A DNA stretch of 64,000 nucleotides from Streptomyces sp. TLI_146 (GTDB lineage Bacteria > Actinomycetota > Actinomycetes > Streptomycetales > Streptomycetaceae): contig NZ_PJMX01000001.1 in the NCBI RefSeq assembly GCF_002846415.1, positions 4,712,001-4,776,000 of the forward strand, given 5' to 3'. Numbering within the stretch: the stretch's first letter is position 1; each line of letters begins with the position of its first letter. A model generated the notes under the pieces. The model was not told where the DNA came from. It did no database searches and saw only the letters and a program-made list of their open reading frames with translations. Below are positions 18,271 through 28,604 of this stretch, piece by piece. The translations under genes and the position numbers were made by a program.

Positions 18271-19632
18271 GTGGGTGAGGTCTTCGCCGGTCGGTACGAG
18301 CTCATCGACCCGATCGGCCGCGGTGGCGTCGGTGCCGTCTGGCGCGCCTGGGACCACCGCCGCCGCCGCTGTGTGGCGGCGAAGGTCCTCCAGCAGAGCG
18401 ACGCGCACACCCTGCTGCGTTTCGTCCGCGAGCAGGCGCTGAGGATCGACCACCCTCATGTGCTGGCCCCGGCGAGCTGGGCCGCCGACGACGACAAGGT
18501 CCTGTTCACCATGGACCTGGTGACCGGCGGCTCGCTGGCCCATCTGATCGGGGACTACGGGCCGCTGCCGCCCCGGTTCGTCTGCGTGCTGCTCGACCAG
18601 CTGCTCGCCGGGCTCGCCGCGGTGCACGCCGAGGGGGTCGTCCACCGCGACATCAAGCCGGCCAACATCCTCCTTGAGGCCACCGGCACCGGGCGGCCGC
18701 ATCTGCGGCTGTCCGACTTCGGTATCGCGATGCGCAAGGGTGAGCCGCGGCTCACCGAGACGAACTACGTGATGGGCACGCCGGGGTACTTCGCGCCCGA
18801 GCAGATCATGGGCGCGGACCCGGACTTCCCGTCCGACCTGTTCGCGGTCGGCCTGGTCGCCCTGTATCTGCTGGAGGGTCAGAAGCCGGACGCCCGGGCC
18901 CTGGTGGAGTACTTCACCGCCCACGGCACTCCCGGGGCGCCACAGAGCGTCTCCGAGCCGCTGTGGCAGGTCCTGGCGGGTCTGCTGCAGCCGGACCCGC
19001 ACGTCCGCTTCCGGACGGCCACGGGCGCGCGCAAGGCGCTGGCCTCGGCCGTCGAGCTGCTGCCGGACGCCGGGCCCGACGAGGAGCCGGTCGAGGTCTT
19101 CGACCAAGTCGGCCCGCTTCCCGAAGGGTTCGTCCCGCGCGAACTCCCGCCGGTCCTTCGGGGACCGCAGCCGACCGGTACGTCCGGTACATCCGGGACG
19201 CCCGCGACCCCACAGCGATCGGCCCACCTCCCGCAGGAAGAGCAGCGGAAGCAGGAGGGGGAGCAGGAACGGGAGCAGAAGCGGGCGTGGGAGCAGAAGC
19301 GCGAAGAGCAACAGCCGCTCCCTGACCACCAGTTGTCCACCCCGCCCACGGCCGACGGATTCCATCCGATCCCGCCCCCTTATCCGCCCTCGTACACACC
19401 CACCCCTGTCACTAAGAGGTACACCGGCCAAAGCGCGCAGGTTCCCACTCCGGCCCCACCGGTTTCCGCACCTGTCCACAGCCCGGCCCACACCCCGGTC
19501 CACAGCCCCACGCCTCCACCACCCGCCGCCCGGCACAAACGCCCGGGACCGCCCCCGAAGGTGACGGTCCCGGTCCTGCTCCTGGCCCTGCTCTGCTTCG
19601 CCGTCGGCTTCTGGGCGCTCAGCCAGGTCTGA
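18271..19632 (+). CDS. Ser/Thr protein kinase with C-terminal membrane anchor
   Basis: A 453-residue kinase. The N-terminal catalytic domain (about 8-265) has the GRGGVGAVW loop, VAAKVL lysine, HRDIKPANILL catalytic loop, SDFGIA and a GTPGYFAPEQ activation segment, so it should be active. Between about 300 and 425 is a low-complexity region: Thr/Ser/Gly repeats (SGTSGTSGT), a Gln/Glu/Arg helix (EEQRKQEGEQEREQKR), then Pro/His/Ser-rich sequence. A single hydrophobic helix at the very C-terminus (about 432-450) would tail-anchor it with no extracellular sensor. GTG start; 24 bases after the XRE-like gene. Confidence 0.92.
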   Translation: MGEVFAGRYELIDPIGRGGVGAVWRAWDHRRRRCVAAKVLQQSDAHTLLRFVREQALRIDHPHVLAPASWAADDDKVLFTMDLVTGGSLAHLIGDYGPLPPRFVCVLLDQLLAGLAAVHAEGVVHRDIKPANILLEATGTGRPHLRLSDFGIAMRKGEPRLTETNYVMGTPGYFAPEQIMGADPDFPSDLFAVGLVALYLLEGQKPDARALVEYFTAHGTPGAPQSVSEPLWQVLAGLLQPDPHVRFRTATGARKALASAVELLPDAGPDEEPVEVFDQVGPLPEGFVPRELPPVLRGPQPTGTSGTSGTPATPQRSAHLPQEEQRKQEGEQEREQKRAWEQKREEQQPLPDHQLSTPPTADGFHPIPPPYPPSYTPTPVTKRYTGQSAQVPTPAPPVSAPVHSPAHTPVHSPTPPPPAARHKRPGPPPKVTVPVLLLALLCFAVGFWALSQV

Positions 19633-19679
19633 ACCGAGGTTCTGGGCTCAGCCAGCCGGAAAGGGGCTCCTGGGAACCC

Positions 19680-20987
19680 TCAGCCCGGCCTGACCGGCTG
19701 CGCCCGCCGCCGCGCGACCAGCGTCCGCACCCCCAGCCACCCCACCAGCAGCGTCCCCGTCCCGATCCCGCCCGCCGCGAGCAGCCGCATCCTCGTCGAG
19801 CCGCCGTCGTGCCCCGGCGGGGCCGCGGCCGGGACGGGGCTGGTGGTCCGGCCGTCGGCCGCGAAGTCGGGCGCGGCCCCTTCGTACGCGGGCGCCGGCT
19901 TCGCCTCGCCGCGCACGCCCACCCGCAGCGTGACGGAGTACGCCCCCGGGCCGAGCACCTGGGCAACCTTGGGGCTGAGGCTGACCGCCAGATAGTGGTC
20001 GCCCCCGAAGCGCAGCGCGGCGACCGGGCCCGAGGTGGAGTACCGGTTCTCGTACGCCACCGGCGCGAGCGGCTGGAAGGCGACGGATGCGGGCCTCCCG
20101 TCGTAGCCCGTGTACACGTCCACGACCGGGCCGAGCGCCGGGTTGTAGAGCTGGAGGTCGATGGCCTTGTCCACGTATCGGCTCCCGCCCGCACGGCCCA
20201 GTTCGGCGGTGGCGGACAGCTGCTGTCCCCAGCCGACCGGGACGCGGTAGAAGAGCGTGGCGCCCGGCTTCAGCGTGTCGCGCCACGCGCCGCCGCTCAG
20301 CGGGGCCGCGTCGGCGAAGCCCGTACCGCCATGGACCGCGCGCGCCGCCGAGGAGGGCACGGGCGGCGCGGTGGTCGCCCAGTGTGTGGGCGCGGTCGTC
20401 GCGGCGTCGACCGTGAGCCTCGGCTCCCTGGTGTGCCGCAGCTCCAGGCCCCACTCACCGGGCGTGGAAGCGGCGCCGCCGATCCGCTGGACCAACACGT
20501 AGTACGGGCCCGCCGCCTGACAGGACGTCTGATTGCGGGTCAGGCCGCGTGAGACGTACGCGGCGATCGGCCTCGGGTACTCGGGCGAGCCGAAGACCGC
20601 GCGGCCGGTGTCGCAGGTGTTGCCGTCGCGGTCCTGGAGCGTGAGCTCGATGCCGTCGCCGAAGGCGACCTCGGTGTCCGGCTTCGGCACCGCCACGGCC
20701 GACACATAGGCGTCTCCGGTGCTGCCCAGGTCGACCTGGAAGTACGCCTTGGTGCCGGGCCCGACGGCCGACCGGTACACCTTGCCCGCCGCCAGCCGCG
20801 GCGCGCCCTGCCCGGTGGCGGCCGCGGTGACCGGCCGGGCGTGCGGGTCGTAGCGGTAGGGGCTGTCAGCGCGGTACGGGCGCTGTGGGCCGGTCGCGGC
20901 CTGTGCGCCCTGGCCCGAAAGAGCCGCCAGCGCGCACAGCGCGGCCAAGGCGGCCACGGCCCGGCCCTTCCCACGCTGGTTCGTCAT
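19680..20987 (-). CDS. Secreted protein with C-terminal membrane helix, function unknown
   Basis: A 435-residue exported protein. It has an N-terminal signal peptide (basic MTNQRGKGR, hydrophobic 11-30, AQA-type cleavage near 30). The extracellular region contains two similar beta-rich halves (AYFQVDLGSTGDAYVSAVAV and TLFYRVPVGWGQQLSATAEL), reminiscent of pre-peptidase C-terminal-like domains. A Pro-rich spacer, one membrane helix (about 400-420) and a short basic tail follow. It therefore projects outside the membrane. I do not recognise a named family. The gene is convergent with the kinase gene and isolated. Start ATG at 20987. Confidence 0.75.
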   Translation of the reverse strand: MTNQRGKGRAVAALAALCALAALSGQGAQAATGPQRPYRADSPYRYDPHARPVTAAATGQGAPRLAAGKVYRSAVGPGTKAYFQVDLGSTGDAYVSAVAVPKPDTEVAFGDGIELTLQDRDGNTCDTGRAVFGSPEYPRPIAAYVSRGLTRNQTSCQAAGPYYVLVQRIGGAASTPGEWGLELRHTREPRLTVDAATTAPTHWATTAPPVPSSAARAVHGGTGFADAAPLSGGAWRDTLKPGATLFYRVPVGWGQQLSATAELGRAGGSRYVDKAIDLQLYNPALGPVVDVYTGYDGRPASVAFQPLAPVAYENRYSTSGPVAALRFGGDHYLAVSLSPKVAQVLGPGAYSVTLRVGVRGEAKPAPAYEGAAPDFAADGRTTSPVPAAAPPGHDGGSTRMRLLAAGGIGTGTLLVGWLGVRTLVARRRAQPVRPG

Positions 20988-21078
20988 GCCGCCGCGCCCC
21001 CTTCAATTTTGCTTCTGCAAGCCATTGATTTGCGCAGGTGAACCCGTGGGGACGACTGCCCCGGGCACATGACAGCAC

Positions 21079-21110
21079 AGAGCCCCGGCCGCGTCGGCGG
21101 CCGGGGCTCT
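21079..21110 (-). terminator. Terminator downstream of the DLW-39 gene
   Basis: A perfect 14-bp stem (AGAGCCCCGGCCGC with its complement) closes a GTCG loop, 22 bases past the DLW-39 stop. Confidence 0.8.
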
Positions 21111-21131
21111 GCAACTTGGACTCTGTGGGGC

Positions 21132-21266
21132 TCACACACCCGAACCTGCGGGCACGGAGTCGGTCGCCTCCGTCCACAGGTCCTGCTCGGCGCGATCCGC
21201 CTGGATCTGGCGGTACACGAGGAGCCCGCCGATGGCGGCCAGTGCGACCAGGAGGAGCTTCTTCAC
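21132..21266 (-). CDS. DLW-39 family small membrane protein
   Basis: A 44-residue protein. A short Lys-Lys start is followed by one hydrophobic helix (about 3-17, LLLVALAAIGGLLVY) and a polar tail containing the diagnostic DLW in AEQDLWTEATD. The family is a widespread actinobacterial microprotein of unknown function located near gyrA. The GTG at 21266 is followed by AAGAAG and matches the expected family length; longer open frames upstream are non-coding. A terminator hairpin follows. Confidence 0.85.
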   Translation of the reverse strand: MKKLLLVALAAIGGLLVYRQIQADRAEQDLWTEATDSVPAGSGV

Positions 21267-21319
21267 CGCGCGACCTCGTCTTTCCTTGACGTAAGGGACC
21301 TCTGCCGCCCGACTATACA

Positions 21320-21341
21320 CACCGATCGATACCAATCGGTG
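21320..21341. promoter_or_regulatory. Inverted repeat in a divergent promoter region
   Basis: CACCGAT (21320-21326) and ATCGGTG (21335-21341) flank an 8-base spacer between the DLW-39 and DUF6344 starts. A TATAGT on the minus strand (21312-21317) could be the -10 of the DLW-39 promoter. A possible operator; the regulator is unknown. Confidence 0.35.
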
Positions 21342-21477
21342 ATGGTCCATCCGAGTGCAGTTCATCGGAAGATCCGCCCATAACGGTGCGTCGCCCCCTC
21401 GCTCTGCGGCGCTGGTGCACATCATGAGATCCAACGCAAATCGGGCACCTGAAGAACGACCCAGAAGCGAGGAAGTC

Positions 21478-21843
21478 ATGGCAACCAGCAAGCTCACGAC
21501 GTGGTGGACCGCACTCATCGGCGCGCTCGTCGCCCTCCTCGCCTCCCTCGGCCTGACCGGCCAGGCCACCGCGGCCGCTTCCGTACCGCAGCAGGCCGCC
21601 GCGCACCACCGCGGCGAAAAGCTGCTCCCCGAGACGCCGAACGTGCGCTGGGCCCTGCCCAGTGCCTCGGCACTGCCTCCCACGATGAAGCAGCGCATCC
21701 GCGCCGAGGCCCACGGCTCCTCGCCGTCGACCCGGCACCTGCCCGGAGCCCACGACGAGAACGAGGGCGGCGACGGAGCAGGGGGCTCGACCGGTGACGA
21801 GACGCCCTCCCGGGACGACGGAGACCTGGTGGCCACACCCTGA
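21478..21843 (+). CDS. DUF6344 family small secreted or membrane protein
   Basis: A 121-residue protein with a hydrophobic N-terminal segment (about 9-34, ALIGALVALLASLGLTGQATAAA) that reads as a signal peptide or anchor. A middle block has conserved-looking LPETPNVRWALPSASALPPTMKQRI (in two parts) and the tail is acidic, Gly/Asp-rich and disordered. Although the block contains LPET, it lies mid-protein without the following hydrophobic and basic sorting tail, so it is not a sortase substrate signal. The ATG follows GCGAGGAA. Function unknown. Confidence 0.75.
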   Translation: MATSKLTTWWTALIGALVALLASLGLTGQATAAASVPQQAAAHHRGEKLLPETPNVRWALPSASALPPTMKQRIRAEAHGSSPSTRHLPGAHDENEGGDGAGGSTGDETPSRDDGDLVATP

Positions 21844-21880
21844 CCGCTCTCCCAGCTCCTGCCCGAGCTTGCGAGCCACG

Positions 21881-21910
21881 AGCCCGGCGACTCCCCCGAG
21901 TTGCCGGGCT
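21881..21910 (+). terminator. Terminator downstream of the DUF6344 gene
   Basis: AGCCCGGC (21881-21888) pairs with GCCGGGCT (21903-21910) around a C-rich loop and is followed by TCTTCGTG. Confidence 0.65.
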
Positions 21911-21913
21911 TCT

Positions 21914-21940
21914 TCGTGTACGTACGTAGTACGTACACGA
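21914..21940. repeat. Perfect inverted repeat with GTAC cores
   Basis: TCGTGTACGTAC (21914-21925) and GTACGTACACGA (21929-21940) are exact complements around a 3-base spacer, unusually AT-rich for the region. It could be an operator or a hairpin; see findings. Confidence 0.6.
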
Positions 21941-22010
21941 GAGGACCCCATGACACGGGGGTCGCACGGCATGAGGACGGCGCGGCACGAGGACCGCACG
22001 GCACAACGAA

Positions 22011-22040
22011 AAGGTCCCCGGACTCTCGTCCGGGGACCTT
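22011..22040. terminator. Terminator downstream of tRNA-Ile
   Basis: A perfect 13-bp stem (AAGGTCCCCGGAC with its complement) and a 4-base loop lie 9 bases past the tRNA-Ile 3' end and read TT on the plus side. Confidence 0.8.
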
Positions 22041-22048
22041 CTGCACTG

Positions 22049-22122
22049 TGGGGCTAACAGGATTTGAACCTGTGGCCTCATCCTTATCAGGGATGCGCTC
22101 TAACCAACTGAGCTATAGCCCC
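22049..22122 (-). tRNA. tRNA-Ile (anticodon GAT)
   Basis: Acceptor strands GGGGCTA and TAGCCCC pair fully. The anticodon stem CATCC/GGATG encloses CTGATAA, giving GAT. The D arm has AGCTCAGTTGGTTAGAGC and the T arm CAGGTTCAAATCCTG. It follows the DUF3566 gene, as in mycobacteria (Rv0007 then ileT). Confidence 0.96.
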
Positions 22123-22232
22123 GCCGCGCTCTGCGGGATGTCCCCCGCGCGCTGACCTCTGAAGATTAGCGCACGTGGGGGCCAGTCCCAAAATCGATAG
22201 CCGTCCCCCGTTTGAACTGCGGCTACCTGCGC

Positions 22233-22913
22233 TTACTCGTCCTCGGCCAGCGTGAGCTCGATGCCGCCCACGAAACCGGCCGAGAGGTTGTAGATGAACG
22301 CGCCGAGCGTCGCCAGCGCGGTGGCGAGCACCACGTCGATGACCGCGATCACCGAGGTGAAGATCAGCACGCGCGGCAGTGACAGGAAGGACTGCAGGTC
22401 GAAGCCGTTGGACTCGTTGGAGCCGGTGGCCTCGCTGATGGTCCCGCCCACCGACGAGAAGACGCCCATGGCGTCCATGACCATCCACAGCACCGCCGAC
22501 GCCACCACCGTGCACACGCCCAGCGCGATGGAGAGCAGGAAGCTGACCTTCATCACCGACCACGGGTCGGCCTTGGCCACCCGCAGCCGTGCCTTGCGCG
22601 TACGCGGTGTCGTACGGGCCCCTGTGCGGGGCCGGCGGATCGCGGCGGACGACGAGCCGCCGCCGCGCTGCTGGCCGCCCTGCGTCCCGTTCTGGGACGT
22701 CGGGTAGGCCTGCGGCGGGTGGTACGGCTGCGCGGGGCCCGAGGCGGGCTTGTCGCGCTCGCCGGGCAGTGCCCCGGCGGCGTGTCCCTCGTAGTCGGAC
22801 CGGGCCTTGGGCCCGCGAGTGTCGGTCACCGTTACCCCCTGGGAGTCCGCGGCAGGGCCACGGGCACCGTTCGCTCCGGAAGCGGCCGATCCGGCGCCCG
22901 TGGCTCCACTCAC
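22233..22913 (-). CDS. DUF3566 transmembrane protein
   Basis: A 226-residue protein. The N-terminal half (about 1-105) is polar and disordered, rich in Gly, Pro, Gln and Ser. A basic RTRKARLRVAKADPWSVMK motif precedes the DUF3566 domain with membrane helices at about 122-150 and 180-215. It ends in an acidic TLAEDE. The GTG lies 3 bases after the gyrA stop, so it is in the gyrBA transcription unit. The M. tuberculosis orthologue is Rv0007. Function is not established, though the link with gyrase and the division genes is conserved. Confidence 0.9.
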   Translation of the reverse strand: MSGATGAGSAASGANGARGPAADSQGVTVTDTRGPKARSDYEGHAAGALPGERDKPASGPAQPYHPPQAYPTSQNGTQGGQQRGGGSSSAAIRRPRTGARTTPRTRKARLRVAKADPWSVMKVSFLLSIALGVCTVVASAVLWMVMDAMGVFSSVGGTISEATGSNESNGFDLQSFLSLPRVLIFTSVIAVIDVVLATALATLGAFIYNLSAGFVGGIELTLAEDE

Positions 22914-22916
22914 GCT

Positions 22917-25529
<2,613 letters not shown>

Positions 25530-25573
25530 TGCTGGTTCTCAAGTCCTTTCGAAGCGGTCAGCGACAGACCGAC

Positions 25574-27613
25574 TCAGATGTCGAGGAAGCGGACGTCCTT
25601 GGCGTTGCGCTGGATGAACGAGCGCCGTGCCTCGACGTCCTCGCCCATCAGTACCGAGAACAGGTCGTCGGCCTGGGCCGCGTCGTCCAGGGTGACCTGG
25701 CCCAGGACGCGGTGCTCGACGTCCATCGTGGTGATGCGCAGCTCTTCGGCGTTCATCTCGCCCAGGCCCTTGAAGCGCTGGATGGAGTCCTCGCGGATCC
25801 GCTTGCCCGACTGCTTGCCGAGTTCCACGAGCGCGTCGCGCTCACGGTCGGAGTAGGCGTACTCGAAGTCGTCCCGGCCCCACTTGATCTTGTAGAGCGG
25901 CGGGCGTGACAGGTACACGTGTCCGGCCTCGACCAGCGGGCGCATGAAGCGGAAAAGGAAGGTCAGCAGCAGGGTGTTGATGTGCTGGCCGTCGACATCG
26001 GCGTCCGCCATCAAGATGATCTTGTGATAGCGGAGCTTGTCGATGTCGAAGTCCTCATGGACCCCGGTACCGAACGCACTGATCAGCGCCTGGACCTCGG
26101 TGTTCTGCAGGATCTTGTCGATACGGGCCTTCTCGACGTTCAGGATCTTGCCGCGGATCGGCAGGATGGCCTGGTACATCGGGTTGCGCCCGGACTTCGC
26201 CGAACCACCGGCGGAGTCACCCTCGACGATGAAGATCTCGCACTTCGTCGGGTCGTTGGACTGGCAGTCGGAGAGCTTGCCGGGAAGAGAGGCGCTCTCC
26301 AGCAGACCCTTGCGGCGGGTCAGATCGCGCGCCTTGCGGGCCGCGACACGTGCCGTCTGCGCCTGGATGGCCTTGCGGATGATGTCCGCGGCCTCGTTGG
26401 GATTCCGGTCGAACCAGTCGGTCAGGTGCTCATGCACCACCTTCTGGACGAACGTCTTCGCCTCGGTGTTGCCCAGCTTCGTCTTCGTCTGGCCCTCGAA
26501 CTGCGGCTCACCCAGCTTGACCGAGATGATCGCCGTCAGACCCTCGCGGATATCCTCACCCGAGAGGTTGTCGTCCTTCTCGCGCAGCAGCTTCTTGTCC
26601 CGGGCATACCGGTTGACCAGGCCCGTGAGCGCGGCGCGGAATCCCTCCTCATGCGTACCCCCCTCGTGCGTGTGGATGGTGTTCGCAAAGGAGTAAACGC
26701 CCTCGCTGTACTGAGAGTTCCACTGCATCGCGATCTCGGCCGAGAGCATGCGCTCCTTGTCCTCGGCCTCCACGTCGATCACGGTCGGGTGGATCAGCTC
26801 GCCCTTGCGCGAGTTGAGGTACTTCACGAAGTCGACGATGCCGCCCTCGTAGTGGTACGAGACCGTGAGCGCCTGCTGGTCCTCCGACTCGTCTGCCGAG
26901 TCCGCCCCGGAGACGGCCTTCGCCGACTCCCGCTCGTCCGTCAGCTTGATCGTCAGGCCCTTGTTGAGGAAGGCCATCTCCTGGAAGCGCCGCGCGAGCG
27001 TCTCGAAGGAGTACTCGGTGGTCTCGAAGATGTCGCCGTCGGCCCAGAAGGTGACCGAGGTGCCCGTCTCGTTCGTGGCCTCGTGCCGCTCGAGCGGCGC
27101 GGTCGGGGCGCCACCCTTGTACTCCTGCGTCCAGCGGTAGCCGTCCGTCTTGATGTCGACGGCGAGCTTGGTCGAGAGGGCGTTCACCACGGAGACACCG
27201 ACGCCGTGCAGACCGCCGGAGACGGCGTAGCCGCCGCCGCCGAACTTGCCACCCGCGTGCAGCACGGTGAGCACGACCTCCACGGCCGGCTTCTTCTCCA
27301 CCGGGTGGATGCCCACGGGGATGCCGCGACCGTTGTCGATCACGCGGACGCCGCCATCGGCCAGGATCGTCACGTCGATCGTGTCCGCGTGCCCGGCCAG
27401 GGCCTCGTCGACGGAGTTGTCGACGACTTCCTGCACCATGTGATGCAGACCACGCTCACCGGTCGAGCCGATGTACATACCAGGGCGCTTACGAACCGCG
27501 TCCAGGCCTTCGAGGACGGTGATCGCGCTGGCGTCGTACGAGGATGTGACCTCGCCGTTCTCGCCGACGACAGTGGACGGGGTGTTCTCGTTGGGGTTGC
27601 CGGAATCGGCCAC
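25574..27613 (-). CDS. gyrB: DNA gyrase subunit B
   Basis: ATPase subunit of gyrase. The 679 residues include a GHKL ATPase domain (about 30-240) with VRKRPGMYIGS, EVVDNSVDEA and GRGIPV. The transducer follows, then the TOPRIM region with EGDSAGGSAKSGRN and DADVDGQHI. The GTG at 27613 matches known Streptomyces GyrB N-termini (ADSGNPNEN). An upstream GTG at 27637 would add eight residues. The gene is separated from dciA by a 439-base region that should carry its supercoiling-sensitive promoter. Confidence 0.98.
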   Translation of the reverse strand: MADSGNPNENTPSTVVGENGEVTSSYDASAITVLEGLDAVRKRPGMYIGSTGERGLHHMVQEVVDNSVDEALAGHADTIDVTILADGGVRVIDNGRGIPVGIHPVEKKPAVEVVLTVLHAGGKFGGGGYAVSGGLHGVGVSVVNALSTKLAVDIKTDGYRWTQEYKGGAPTAPLERHEATNETGTSVTFWADGDIFETTEYSFETLARRFQEMAFLNKGLTIKLTDERESAKAVSGADSADESEDQQALTVSYHYEGGIVDFVKYLNSRKGELIHPTVIDVEAEDKERMLSAEIAMQWNSQYSEGVYSFANTIHTHEGGTHEEGFRAALTGLVNRYARDKKLLREKDDNLSGEDIREGLTAIISVKLGEPQFEGQTKTKLGNTEAKTFVQKVVHEHLTDWFDRNPNEAADIIRKAIQAQTARVAARKARDLTRRKGLLESASLPGKLSDCQSNDPTKCEIFIVEGDSAGGSAKSGRNPMYQAILPIRGKILNVEKARIDKILQNTEVQALISAFGTGVHEDFDIDKLRYHKIILMADADVDGQHINTLLLTFLFRFMRPLVEAGHVYLSRPPLYKIKWGRDDFEYAYSDRERDALVELGKQSGKRIREDSIQRFKGLGEMNAEELRITTMDVEHRVLGQVTLDDAAQADDLFSVLMGEDVEARRSFIQRNAKDVRFLDI

Positions 27614-28052
27614 GAAGCGCCCTTTCTGGCACAGCACAGCCTTCTCCTGGGCAGGCAGGAGCAGCTGCGTCGTTCAGCGATGGTCAGCGCCGGGCGGTGC
27701 CGTGGCGGCAACACCCGACCGCGTCTTTCGGTGGGTCCCGCGAGGAGGGCGGGATTATTGACCAGTCTACCGGTAGCGCCGACATGAATGGGGGTTTGCC
27801 GGTACCTGAGTCCGCATGTGCCGCCCTGAGCGGGCGGCTGCCGACTCCCCATATCCGGGCAGGGGCTCTAAGAGCCTCACACGGGCGTTCAGCGCTTCGG
27901 CCTGTCAACCTCCGGCTACCGTGAGGGACGCCTCACCCGTACCGCCCGGTTTCCTGGCGCGCGAGGGTCCTCGACGGCCAGGACGGTATGCCGCAGGGCG
28001 GTGCGCGGCGGGGGACGGCGAGGCCGGGGACGACGCACGGCCCCGCCCCACC
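27614..28052. other. Intergenic region upstream of gyrB
   Basis: 439 bases without a convincing gene between the dciA stop and the gyrB start. A possible -10 (TAGACT on the minus strand, 27764-27769) lies about 150 bases before gyrB, with no good -35. A weak GTGAGG/CCTCAC hairpin near 27920-27940 may end the dciA transcript. The sequence is otherwise featureless GC-rich DNA. Confidence 0.4.
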
Positions 28053-28604
28053 TCATCCGTAGGTGTCGCCGGGCCCCGTGCTGCCCGGGGCCCGCAGGCG
28101 CCCGTAGCGCGTGGGCGGGCCGCCCGGCCCCAGGACCTTGATCATCCGGACCGTGCCATGGCCCAGGTCCGCGTTCAGCCGGGCCACCAGCTGGGGCGCG
28201 AGCAGCCGCAGCTGGGTCGCCCACGCCGTGGAGTCGCACTGCACCGTGAGCACGCGCTCGTCGGGGTCCTCGTCGTAGCGCAGCGGGACGCAGTGGTTGG
28301 CCAGGTCGTCGCCGACGATCTGCGGCCAGCGGCCCATCACGCCGCCGACGGCGGCCGGGGTCTCCCAGCCGCGCTCGGTGATCAGCCGGTTGATCGCGGC
28401 GCCCAGCGGCTGCGGGTCGCGCCCGTCCGCCCGGGCGCCGGAGCGCAGGCCTCCGCCACGGCGGGCCTGCTTCTTCTGCTGCGCGGCGGCGCCCCTCGCC
28501 TTGGCCTGCTCCTTGGCGGCGCGCAGCGCCACGCGCGCGAGGTCGACGCCGGAGGACTCGGGAACCTTGGGAACCGGCGTCTCGTTACCGGAGTGCTCGC
28601 TCAT
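28053..28604 (-). CDS. dciA: DciA-type helicase loader protein (DUF721)
   Basis: A 183-residue protein. The N-terminal half is basic and Ala/Gln-rich and probably disordered. The C-terminal DciA/DUF721 domain (about 70-170) contains VGGVMGRWPQIVGDDLANHC and LTVQCDSTAWATQLRLL (KH-like fold). DciA is the ancestral loader or operator of the DnaB replicative helicase in bacteria lacking DnaC, consistent with its place beside dnaA, dnaN and recF. The ATG overlaps the recF stop (ATGA), which indicates coupling. The mycobacterial orthologue is Rv0004. Confidence 0.93.
   Translation of the reverse strand: MSEHSGNETPVPKVPESSGVDLARVALRAAKEQAKARGAAAQQKKQARRGGGLRSGARADGRDPQPLGAAINRLITERGWETPAAVGGVMGRWPQIVGDDLANHCVPLRYDEDPDERVLTVQCDSTAWATQLRLLAPQLVARLNADLGHGTVRMIKVLGPGGPPTRYGRLRAPGSTGPGDTYG

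Noticed and set aside
19332..19480. DnaA-box-like TTGTCCACC and CTGTCCACA within the kinase gene
   Set aside because: They fall in Pro/His/Ser-rich codons where such strings arise easily, are imperfect and widely spaced.
15976..19536. Open frame of almost 1200 codons on the minus strand through tRNA-Ala and three plus-strand genes
   Set aside because: It runs through a tRNA gene and a terminator hairpin and is the shadow of the DUF5324, XRE-like and kinase genes.
21600..21700. LPET in the DUF6344 protein as a possible sortase signal
   Set aside because: It is mid-protein, without a following hydrophobic helix and basic tail, so it cannot serve as a cell-wall sorting signal.
21950..22057. 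Short frame beginning MTRGSHGMRTARHED before tRNA-Ile
   Set aside because: It runs into the terminator hairpin and the tRNA and has no ribosome-binding site.
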